A DNA stretch of 64,000 nt from Desulfobacteraceae bacterium (GTDB lineage: Bacteria > Desulfobacterota > Desulfobacteria > Desulfobacterales > Desulfobacteraceae), in NCBI GenBank assembly GCA_016744295.1, contig JADGEQ010000032.1:16496-80495 (forward strand), written 5' to 3'. The notes below the pieces were generated by a model, which was given only the letters and a program-made list of their open reading frames with translations, searched no databases and was not told the origin of the DNA. A program made the translations under genes and the position numbers. Positions 16,189 through 23,273 of this stretch are shown piece after piece (position 1 is the stretch's first letter; each line of letters opens with the position of its first letter).

Positions 16189-17556
16189 ATGGATCTTAAA
16201 TATCTTTTCCGGCCCTCCTCAATGGCGGTGATCGGTGTTTCCACAACCCAGGACAACCACCCGGCCAATGTTATCTATACAAAGAATCATCTACGGTATC
16301 CGGTTAAGACCTATGCTGTGAACCCCAAGGGAGGCCTGCTTAACAGGGAACCCTTGTATCCGACGCTGGGAGATATTGACGGCGATGTGGATATGGCGGT
16401 TATCGCCGTCCGGGCTCAGTTTGTTCCAGGTGTGGTGGAACAATGCATTGAAAAGGGGGTGCGGGGCGCTGTGATAATCTCCGGAGGCTTTTCCGAGTCC
16501 GGGAACCATGATCTTCAAAAAAAGGTGACGGATATTGCAAGGGGGGCGAACTTTCCTTTTGTGGGGCCCAATTGCCTGGGGATTTATGCCCCGGACATGC
16601 TGGATACTTTTTTTCTTCCCGGGGAGCGGATTATCCGGCCCCAAAAAGGGAATGTCGGGTTTGTTTCCCAGAGCGGCGGTGTTCTCGTCGACCAGATGGT
16701 AAAATTTGCATCCCAGGGGATTGGGATTTCCCTTGGAGTGAGTATCGGCAACAAGGCCTTTCTTCGGGAAATTGATATGATTGACTGGTTTGAAAGTGAC
16801 CTTGAAACCCGGGTGATTGCCTTTTACATCGAAGGATTTGAGCGCAGGGAGGGCCGGGAGTTTATCAAACGGGCAGAACGGTGCACCAAGCCCATTGTGG
16901 TGTTAAAGGCGGGTAAAAGCCCGAAAGGAATTGCTGCCGTGTCCAGCCATACTGCCTCCCTGGCCGGAGATTATCGGGTTTTTTCCCAGGTAATGCAACA
17001 ACATTGTGTGGCAGAAGCTGACAATGAATATGAACTGACCTCTTTTTGTGAGGCCCTGAGCTGTTATCCCAAGGGAAGCCGGGGAAATGTGGGAATCGTA
17101 TCCCTGAGTGGCGGTCATGGTGTTGTGGCAGCAGATGCCTGCAGCGTCCAGGGGGTGAGCATCCCTGGGATTACATCCCAAACCGTCGGAAACATTCGGG
17201 AAAAACTTTCTCCGGAAATTCAAAGTATTGCCTCTTTGACAAATCCCATGGATCTGACCGGTTCCTGTGTGGACAGTGACATCGAAGCTGCGGTGCGCCA
17301 CCTGTCCAGGGATGAACATATTGACTGCGTCCTGGCCCTGTTGCTGCCGTATTCCCCCGGTATTTCCACGGATATCGGTGCCAAACTGTCCCAGGTGGCC
17401 AGAAATGAGGGTAAACCTTTGATTGCCTATGTTCCCAACGAAGACAAGTACAAGATTATCATAGAGGGATTTGAATTGAACCATATCCCTGTGGCCTCTT
17501 CTGTGGAAGGTGCCGTTCTCATGGCAAAGGCTTTAAAGAGGTGCAGACCATGTTAA
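16189..17556 (+). CDS. Acyl-CoA synthetase (ADP-forming), alpha-type subunit
   Basis: A 455-residue protein of the NDP-forming acyl-CoA synthetase family. The N-terminal CoA-binding Rossmann domain starts SSMAVIGVSTTQDNHPANVIY. The succinyl-CoA ligase-like domains follow, with the phosphohistidine region seen as SSHTASLAGDYRVF. The enzyme interconverts acyl-CoA, ADP and phosphate with acid, CoA and ATP, here probably for acetate or another short acid. The ATP-grasp part is on the following gene, which overlaps the last codons. Together they make the alpha/beta enzyme found in many anaerobes. The substrate cannot be assigned from sequence. Confidence 0.88.
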   Translation: MDLKYLFRPSSMAVIGVSTTQDNHPANVIYTKNHLRYPVKTYAVNPKGGLLNREPLYPTLGDIDGDVDMAVIAVRAQFVPGVVEQCIEKGVRGAVIISGGFSESGNHDLQKKVTDIARGANFPFVGPNCLGIYAPDMLDTFFLPGERIIRPQKGNVGFVSQSGGVLVDQMVKFASQGIGISLGVSIGNKAFLREIDMIDWFESDLETRVIAFYIEGFERREGREFIKRAERCTKPIVVLKAGKSPKGIAAVSSHTASLAGDYRVFSQVMQQHCVAEADNEYELTSFCEALSCYPKGSRGNVGIVSLSGGHGVVAADACSVQGVSIPGITSQTVGNIREKLSPEIQSIASLTNPMDLTGSCVDSDIEAAVRHLSRDEHIDCVLALLLPYSPGISTDIGAKLSQVARNEGKPLIAYVPNEDKYKIIIEGFELNHIPVASSVEGAVLMAKALKRCRPC

Positions 17557-18230
17557 GTAAATCAGACAGCAGCATCATCGATATTTCCAGATCCCGTGGC
17601 TGGGTCCTTGAGCCCCATGCCAAACGAATAATGGCAAACCAGGGATTTGATATTCCCGATTTTGTCCTGACAGATTCCATCCAGGTTGCCAGGGATTTTT
17701 TAAAAAAGTTAGCGGGACCTGTGGTTGTAAAGGCGGTATCGGAAAATATTCTTCACAAAACAGAATTTGATGCTGTTGTCACCGGCATCCATGATGAACA
17801 AACCCTTGAACGGGAAATGACACGGCTAAAAACACTCGAGGGGTGTGAACAGATCCTGGTGGAGGAGATGGTGGAAGGCCTTGAAATCATCATCGGCGGG
17901 AAAAATGATTTTCAGTTTGGGCCGGTGGTTGTTCTGGGTCTGGGCGGGACCTCTGTGGAAATTTATAATGACACCGCCATCCGAATGGCACCGCTCAAAC
18001 CTGCGGATGTACTGTCCATGGTCGATTCCCTTAAGGCTAAAAAATTATTTAAAGGGTATCGGAAAAAGCCCGGAGTGAACATGGAGAAGCTCACCCGTCT
18101 GGTGGTGGAATTTTCCTTACTTGTCATGGAGATGGAACCGCAGTTCCAGTCCATTGACCTGAACCCGGTCATTTGCACAAAGGACAGGTGTGTCATTGCC
18201 GACGCCAGGATCATGCTCAATCAGGCATGA
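17550..18230 (+). CDS. Acyl-CoA synthetase (ADP-forming), ATP-grasp beta subunit
   Basis: A 226-residue ATP-grasp_5 subunit. ATG 17550 is preferred to GTG 17541 because AGAGG lies 8 bases upstream; it overlaps the alpha subunit stop by 7 bp, giving coupled translation. Recognisable features are VVKAVSENILHKTEFDAV (nucleotide and substrate contacts), ILVEEMVEGLEIIIGGKND and the C-terminal IDLNPVIC metal-binding block. It phosphorylates or dephosphorylates the His of the alpha subunit using ADP/ATP. Length fits a stand-alone beta subunit. Confidence 0.9.
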   Translation: MLSKSDSSIIDISRSRGWVLEPHAKRIMANQGFDIPDFVLTDSIQVARDFLKKLAGPVVVKAVSENILHKTEFDAVVTGIHDEQTLEREMTRLKTLEGCEQILVEEMVEGLEIIIGGKNDFQFGPVVVLGLGGTSVEIYNDTAIRMAPLKPADVLSMVDSLKAKKLFKGYRKKPGVNMEKLTRLVVEFSLLVMEMEPQFQSIDLNPVICTKDRCVIADARIMLNQA

Positions 18231-18269
18231 TCCATATTGCATAATGTTAAGAAAAGTCAGGTGGTATGA

Positions 18270-19067
18270 ATGACAGAATCAAAAAAAAAAATAAAACTGA
18301 TCTCATGGAATGTGAACGGTCTCAGGGCTGTGTTGAAAAAAGATTTTTTTGGCGCAGTCAAAAGAATGGATCCGGATATTTTAATGCTCCAGGAGACCAA
18401 ACTTCAGGAAGACCAGCGCACCGATGAAATGGTGAATATTCCCTCCTTTGAATCCTTTTGGAATTATTCAACGGTGAAAAAAGGGTATAGCGGTGTGGCT
18501 GCCTATTCAAAGCCGGTACCGACCCGGGTGATAACTGATTTTAATATGCCCCGGTTTGACGGGGAGGGTCGGGTGATTCAGATGGATTTTGATGGATTTA
18601 CCCTGTTTAATATCTATTTTCCCAACGGCCAGATGAGTGATGACAGGCTTGCCTATAAACTAGACTTCTACGCCTGGTTCCTGGAATATGCCCAGGGGCT
18701 GAGGGATGGGGGGAAAAGTCTGATTATCACCGGGGATTTTAATACCGCCCACAATGATATCGATTTGAAAAATCCCAAGCCCAACTCAAAGCGATCCGGA
18801 TTTTTGCCGATTGAACGGGATATTCTGGATAAAATGATTCAATTGGGCTATGTGGACACCTTCAGACATTTTCATCCGGAAACCATAAAATATTCATGGT
18901 GGTCCTATCGGTTTAGTGCCAGGAAGAACAATGCCGGATGGCGGATCGATTATTTTTTTGTGACCCAGGATCTCATCGACAAAGGGGTTGTCAAGGAAGC
19001 CTTTATCGATAATGAGATCCTGGGGTCGGATCATTGTCCTGTTGGGCTTATCATTGAGCCCTGTTGA
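18270..19067 (+). CDS. xthA: Exodeoxyribonuclease III
   Basis: A 265-residue exonuclease III/AP endonuclease of the EEP fold. The catalytic set is present: LISWNVNGLRA (Asn), LQETKLQ (metal-binding Glu), ITGDFNTAHNDIDL (Asp/Asn pair), GWRIDYFF and the C-terminal GSDHCPVGL (Asp-His). It repairs abasic sites and trims 3' ends in DNA. GTC AGGTGG precedes the ATG. It is 40 bp after the synthetase genes, on the same strand, and convergent with icd. Confidence 0.95.
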   Translation: MTESKKKIKLISWNVNGLRAVLKKDFFGAVKRMDPDILMLQETKLQEDQRTDEMVNIPSFESFWNYSTVKKGYSGVAAYSKPVPTRVITDFNMPRFDGEGRVIQMDFDGFTLFNIYFPNGQMSDDRLAYKLDFYAWFLEYAQGLRDGGKSLIITGDFNTAHNDIDLKNPKPNSKRSGFLPIERDILDKMIQLGYVDTFRHFHPETIKYSWWSYRFSARKNNAGWRIDYFFVTQDLIDKGVVKEAFIDNEILGSDHCPVGLIIEPC

Positions 19068-19130
19068 CCGGCGTTATGGATCGTTATTGTTGATGGGCTT
19101 TGATCTGTATTGTGACGGAACTTAGCCTGT

Positions 19131-20348
19131 CTATTCCATACAGGCGCAGATCTCTCGTGCAAACCCGGAACATGGCAACTCAATTGCGCCGGGGATCTGC
19201 CGGGCCAGGTCATAGGTCACTCGTTTGTTTAATATTGCCCTTTGAAGGGAAGATCTGACAAGTGCGGCAGCCGCTTCCCATCCCATGTGGTCCAGCATCA
19301 TGGCTCCGGAGAGAATTAAAGATCCGGGGTTGACCTTGTCCATTCCGGCATATTTCGGGGCGGTTCCGTGGGTGGCCTCAAACACGGCGCATTGGGATCC
19401 CACATTGGCACCGGGGGCCAGGCCCAACCCCCCCACCATGGCGGCCAGAAGATCTGAAATATAGTCTCCGTTCAGGTTGGGACAGGCAATGACATCATAC
19501 TCTGCCGGCCTCAGCAATACCTGCTGGAACATATTGTCGGCTATCCTTGACTTGAGCACAATCTTGCTATTTGGAACCCTGCCGTCAAAGCGGTCCCACA
19601 CCTCCTGCTCGGTGATAATCCGGCCGGAAAAATCCTCCCCCGCTTCAATCCCCCATTTTAAAAAGGCGCCCTCGGTGAATTTCATGATATTTCCCTTGTG
19701 CATGAGGGTGACACTGGGTCGATTATGGTCAAGGGCATATTGAATGGCTTTTCTCACAAGGCGTTTGGTATTGTCACGGCTGATGGGTTTGATCCCAATA
19801 CCGGTGAAGTTTTCATCCAAAATTTGGCCTGATTTTTCCCTGATAAAGGCAATTGCTTCCTTTGCAGCAGGGGTGCCGGCTTCCCACTCAATACCCTTGT
19901 AGAGATCTTCGGTATTTTCCCTGAATATAATCATGTTAATGGCATCCGGATCATTACATGGGGAGGGAACCCCCTTTATATATCGAACTGGCCGGATGCA
20001 GGCAAACAGGTCAAGTTCCTGGCGGATGGCCACATTCAGGCTTCTCATTCCCTCTCCCACCGGTGTGGTCAAGGGGCCTTTAATGGCCACCCGATGGGTT
20101 TTTATGGTCTCCAGGCTTTCCTTGGGAAGCCATTCACCGGTTTGCGCAAAGGCGGCTTCTCCAGCCAAAACCGCTAAAAAATCAATTTTCCTTTGTCCGT
20201 CATAGCTCTTTTCAACGGCCGCATCCAACACGCGGCGGCTGGCCTTCCATATGTCCGGCCCGGTTCCGTCTCCTGCAATATAAGGGATCACAGGCATATT
20301 GGGTACATTTAAAGAGCCGTCGTTATTGAGGGTGATGATATTTTCCAT
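19131..20348 (-). CDS. icd: Isocitrate dehydrogenase (NADP-dependent type)
   Basis: A 405-residue dimeric-type isocitrate dehydrogenase, oxidising isocitrate to 2-oxoglutarate and CO2. Substrate-binding Ser and Arg are in the block VGEGMRSLNVAIRQELDLF, IIFRENTEDLYKG is the family motif, and THGTAPKYAGMDKVNPGSL is the C-terminal signature with the NADP-type Lys. Metal ligands are in NLNGDYISDLLAA. GGAGGC lies just before the ATG. It is first-to-last neighbour of gltA on the same strand, with a membrane protein between, forming an oxidative TCA block that delivers 2-oxoglutarate to the ferredoxin oxidoreductase at 23274. Confidence 0.96.
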   Translation of the reverse strand: MENIITLNNDGSLNVPNMPVIPYIAGDGTGPDIWKASRRVLDAAVEKSYDGQRKIDFLAVLAGEAAFAQTGEWLPKESLETIKTHRVAIKGPLTTPVGEGMRSLNVAIRQELDLFACIRPVRYIKGVPSPCNDPDAINMIIFRENTEDLYKGIEWEAGTPAAKEAIAFIREKSGQILDENFTGIGIKPISRDNTKRLVRKAIQYALDHNRPSVTLMHKGNIMKFTEGAFLKWGIEAGEDFSGRIITEQEVWDRFDGRVPNSKIVLKSRIADNMFQQVLLRPAEYDVIACPNLNGDYISDLLAAMVGGLGLAPGANVGSQCAVFEATHGTAPKYAGMDKVNPGSLILSGAMMLDHMGWEAAAALVRSSLQRAILNKRVTYDLARQIPGAIELPCSGFAREICACME

Positions 20349-20372
20349 GCATGCCTCCGGAATGTTAGTTGA

Positions 20373-21059
20373 TTAATCTTTGAATACCAGCTTGCCTCCG
20401 ATATGACCTGCAATGCCTGCAGATGCGAGCATGACAATATTGATCAGAATAAAAACCCAAGCCTTGGGTGATGACAGCACATCAGGATTGATCAGATACC
20501 AACTGATTGATATCAGACAGGCCGTGGCAGTGAGTGCGGCGGCTACAATTTTAATTTTAAAAATGGTGGTAACCGCCTGGTTATATTTTTTTTTCCATTC
20601 AATGACCCCTGAAAACAAGACAAAGGGCAGGGCCAGGATCACAAAGATCAGGTTGATAAATCCGGCTTTGACAAAAAGATCGGTATCAAAAGCCCAGGCT
20701 AGAATAAACAGCATTACTGCAGCGGGCAGAATACCGTTGGGGATGTGGACCGAGACCGGGTGGGCATGGTGTTTGACCATAAGTTGTATGATTTTTTCAT
20801 AGAGGTTTGACGGGGCCGGTTCCGGTGTCGGGGCCGGTTCCAACGGTTTGCCCAAGGACTGTCTTGCAATGGGAGAGGGTTTTGGGGCTGGGTGCCCACT
20901 TTTTTTCTCAGCTTTTTTGGGTGGTGCCTCGCCCTCTGCACCGTTTTCTGCTTCAAGAAGCACAAATTTATCACTGCTGACCCCGCACACCGGGCATTTA
21001 GCTGGGGGGGTATTCCCTGTATGAATATATTTACAAACACTGCACTGCCATTTTTTCAT
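20373..21059 (-). CDS. Rubredoxin-like domain fused to DUF2231 membrane protein
   Basis: A 228-residue fusion. Residues 1-35 form a rubrerythrin-type rubredoxin finger, WQCSVCKYIHTG...CPVCG, able to bind one iron with four Cys. A Pro/Lys/Ala-rich linker (about 40-85) leads to a membrane domain of four helices (about 105-228) of the DUF2231 type, with conserved His in VKHHAHPVSVHIPNGILP at the first helix, possible heme ligands. The arrangement suggests a membrane electron-transfer protein taking electrons through the cytoplasmic rubredoxin head. It lies between icd and gltA, which hints at a redox link to central oxidation; that is inference. Confidence 0.8.
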   Translation of the reverse strand: MKKWQCSVCKYIHTGNTPPAKCPVCGVSSDKFVLLEAENGAEGEAPPKKAEKKSGHPAPKPSPIARQSLGKPLEPAPTPEPAPSNLYEKIIQLMVKHHAHPVSVHIPNGILPAAVMLFILAWAFDTDLFVKAGFINLIFVILALPFVLFSGVIEWKKKYNQAVTTIFKIKIVAAALTATACLISISWYLINPDVLSSPKAWVFILINIVMLASAGIAGHIGGKLVFKD

Positions 21060-21125
21060 TCTTATCTTTCCTTATAAATTTTTATTATTATATCTTCTTA
21101 GTTGTTAAGATACTCGGTTTAGGAT

Positions 21126-22304
21126 TTACCGCTCATCAATTTCTGTATAGGTGCATTCGTCGGGACCGCAATAATCGCCCACATAGGCGGCACCCGGCCT
21201 GTAAAGGGAGGGCTTGGGAGCTGCCATGGCAAATTGTTCCTCAACAACATGGGCGGCCCATCCGCTAACCCGGGAAATGGCGAATAAAGGAGAAAACAGA
21301 TCCGTTGCAATGCCCATGGCGTAAAACAGGGAGGCTGAATAAAAGTCAACATTGCAAAAGATTTCCCGCTGCTTTCGTTCCATGAAGGCCTTCTTGCCTC
21401 GTATTTCAAGCTCCTTTGACAGCTCATACCAGCGGGTATCCCCGGACAATTCCCCCATGCGTTTGCACATGGGATCGATAATGATGGCCCGGGGGTCGTC
21501 GGTCTGGTACACGGCATGACCAAGACCCATGATCAGACCTCCTTTATCCAGGATCCCGTTGATATACCCATCAATTTTATCAATGGTTTTTATTTCCTTT
21601 AACATTTTCATGACCCGGACATTGGCCCCGCCGTGGAGGGGGCCGGAAAGGGAGCCGATGGCTGCCGAGATGGATGCATAGATATGTGCCTTTGTGGAAG
21701 CCACCTGGCGGGCCGTAAATGTGGATGCATTAAACGAGTGTTCTGCATGGAGCACAAGGCTTACATCAAAAAAATGGCTGGTCTCCTTGTCAGGTTTCAC
21801 CCCATTGAGCATGTACAAAAAATTGGCGGCATGACCCAGGCTGTTGTCCGGTTCAATGGGCTCTTTGTTGTTGCGGATGCGGTCCCAGGCCGCTGTAATG
21901 GTGGCAATGCCGGCAATGAGGTTTTCCGCACTGTAAAGGGTGTTCTCCATCCCCTCTTTGCCTGCATTGGCATCGGTTTGTATCAGAAGGGGGGTGGCCG
22001 TTTGGAGGACATCCATGGGGTTCATGTCCGGGGAGAGGGATTTTAAAAAAGAGATCAGATTATCAGGAACCCGGCGCTTGGTTTTAAGACTTTGGTCAAA
22101 ATCCGCTAATTCCTCTTTTTGGGGCAACCGTTCATAGAGGAGCAAAAAACAGACTTCTTCAAAACTTGCCTTTTCAGCCAACCCTTGGATTAAATAACCC
22201 CGGTAGATGAGTTTGCCCTCCTTGCCCCGGACATCGCATATTTTGGAACTTGCAACTTCAATTCCCCGAAGGCCTGTGTTTAAAATAGGCGTACATTCAT
22301 TCAT
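21126..22304 (-). CDS. gltA: Citrate synthase
   Basis: A 392-residue citrate synthase, condensing acetyl-CoA with oxaloacetate. I chose the ATG at 22304 because AAGGAG lies 7 bases upstream; the longer frame to 22376 has no ribosome site and overlaps the next gene. Active-site residues are in VLHAEHSFNASTF (His), MGLGHAVYQTDDPRA (His) and NVDFYSASLF (Asp), with GPLHGGAN and SRVSGWAAHVVEE also typical. Length fits the short archaeal/Gram-positive type, which can include 2-methylcitrate synthases, but the icd neighbour favours citrate. Confidence 0.93.
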   Translation of the reverse strand: MNECTPILNTGLRGIEVASSKICDVRGKEGKLIYRGYLIQGLAEKASFEEVCFLLLYERLPQKEELADFDQSLKTKRRVPDNLISFLKSLSPDMNPMDVLQTATPLLIQTDANAGKEGMENTLYSAENLIAGIATITAAWDRIRNNKEPIEPDNSLGHAANFLYMLNGVKPDKETSHFFDVSLVLHAEHSFNASTFTARQVASTKAHIYASISAAIGSLSGPLHGGANVRVMKMLKEIKTIDKIDGYINGILDKGGLIMGLGHAVYQTDDPRAIIIDPMCKRMGELSGDTRWYELSKELEIRGKKAFMERKQREIFCNVDFYSASLFYAMGIATDLFSPLFAISRVSGWAAHVVEEQFAMAAPKPSLYRPGAAYVGDYCGPDECTYTEIDER

Positions 22305-22320
22305 GGGTGTCTCCTTGAGA

Positions 22321-22650
22321 TTAAAAAATGTTTTCTGGGGGTCTTCTTTCCGGAACATACTGGGCGTCGATTTCATTGTTGTTCAGGGCTGTTGACACAT
22401 AGAGGCCACAATAGCAGGTGCCGAATTCTTCCAGGTCCGGTTCCCTGTAATCACAGGGGCAGAGGATATCTTTGTCTTTTTTCCTGTCTCCACAGGCCAA
22501 CCTGCAGGGGCAGGCCATGTACCCGTAACGTTCCTTGTTGAGTAAAAGCGCTTCCAGCAGTTCAAATACCAGATCCTTGTCCTTGTTAAAATAGATGCCC
22601 CGGGCTTCCTGTGATTTTTTCAATGCTTGATAGAGTTGTTCAACTTTCAT
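22321..22650 (-). CDS. Ferredoxin:thioredoxin reductase catalytic-type protein
   Basis: A 109-residue protein with the catalytic [4Fe-4S]/disulfide pattern of ferredoxin:thioredoxin reductase beta subunit: MACPCRLACGD, then LCPCDYREPD, then GTCYCGLYVS. The last pair is CYC where plant enzymes have CHC. It reduces a disulfide with electrons from ferredoxin one at a time. No variable alpha subunit is seen. The start codon lies inside the glutaredoxin gene (11-bp overlap), so the two are co-translated and the glutaredoxin is the likely partner. Confidence 0.9.
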   Translation of the reverse strand: MKVEQLYQALKKSQEARGIYFNKDKDLVFELLEALLLNKERYGYMACPCRLACGDRKKDKDILCPCDYREPDLEEFGTCYCGLYVSTALNNNEIDAQYVPERRPPENIF

Positions 22651-22906
22651 TTTTTATTCCCAATGCCTCTTTGATTTCTTTTTCTTTGTAACCGACAATC
22701 ACTGTCTCATTGATTTTGATGGTGGGAAATGAACACCGCGGGTTCAACTCCCGGATATCTGCCAAAATGGCTTTGCGTTCCTCTCCCTCCAGATCATCCA
22801 CTTCATAATAGTCATATTCCACATCACATTCAGTTAATAATTTTTTTGTTGATTTGCAATGGCTGCAGGTGCTCAAAGCATATATAGTGGGTTTTTCCGT
22901 GGCCAT
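22640..22906 (-). CDS. Glutaredoxin family protein
   Basis: An 88-residue thioredoxin-fold protein with active site STCSHCKSTKK (CxxC), cis-proline in CSFPTIKIN, and the C-terminal IVGYKEKEIKEALGI. It resembles NrdH/glutaredoxin-like redoxins rather than thioredoxin. GGAGACC precedes the ATG. Overlap with the following FTR-type gene suggests the redoxin is reduced from ferredoxin, bypassing NADPH and glutathione. It is the first gene of a minus-strand unit that may run through gltA. Confidence 0.9.
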   Translation of the reverse strand: MATEKPTIYALSTCSHCKSTKKLLTECDVEYDYYEVDDLEGEERKAILADIRELNPRCSFPTIKINETVIVGYKEKEIKEALGIKNES

Positions 22907-23273
22907 TATGGTCTCCTCAGATTAAGGTGGTTATTAAAAAAGGGTCGAAGGATCAGAATTTATGCAACTATAGATTTTTGACATCTTCTGATCTCGATAT
23001 TTGATTTTAATACTGATGGTTAATAATAGTTTGCATATTTTGTGCCGTTTTGGCAAGGTTAAAATTATCACCAAAAATCGTCACCCACAGTATTTTGATT
23101 TACTAAAAAAGTGGCCTACTTTTTGCTAAGAAACGTTATCAGGTAAAATCAGGGGTAAAATTATAGGTGTTTTACCAGCCGGTGCATTTTATTCGATCTA
23201 AGTTATTTAACCGAACAGATTTAACTAACCAAATTTAACTAAACAAATTTAACTAAACAACACAGGCGAGATT
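22907..23273. promoter_or_regulatory. Divergent intergenic region with tandem 14-bp repeat
   Basis: This 367-bp gap separates the minus-strand glutaredoxin unit from the plus-strand 2-oxoacid oxidoreductase. It is A/T-rich and carries no gene. A small inverted repeat AAAAAGT-GGCCT-ACTTTTT lies at 23106-23124. Three 14-bp repeats occupy 23217-23258, ending 15 bp before the start codon. The ribosome site of the downstream gene (AGGCGAG) is weak. I could not place confident -35/-10 boxes. Confidence 0.5.
23217..23258 (+). repeat. Three 14-bp tandem repeats before korA
   Basis: Units AGATTTAACTAACC, AAATTTAACTAAAC and AAATTTAACTAAAC lie head to tail, the last two identical, immediately before the leader of the ATG at 23274. 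Confidence 0.85.
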
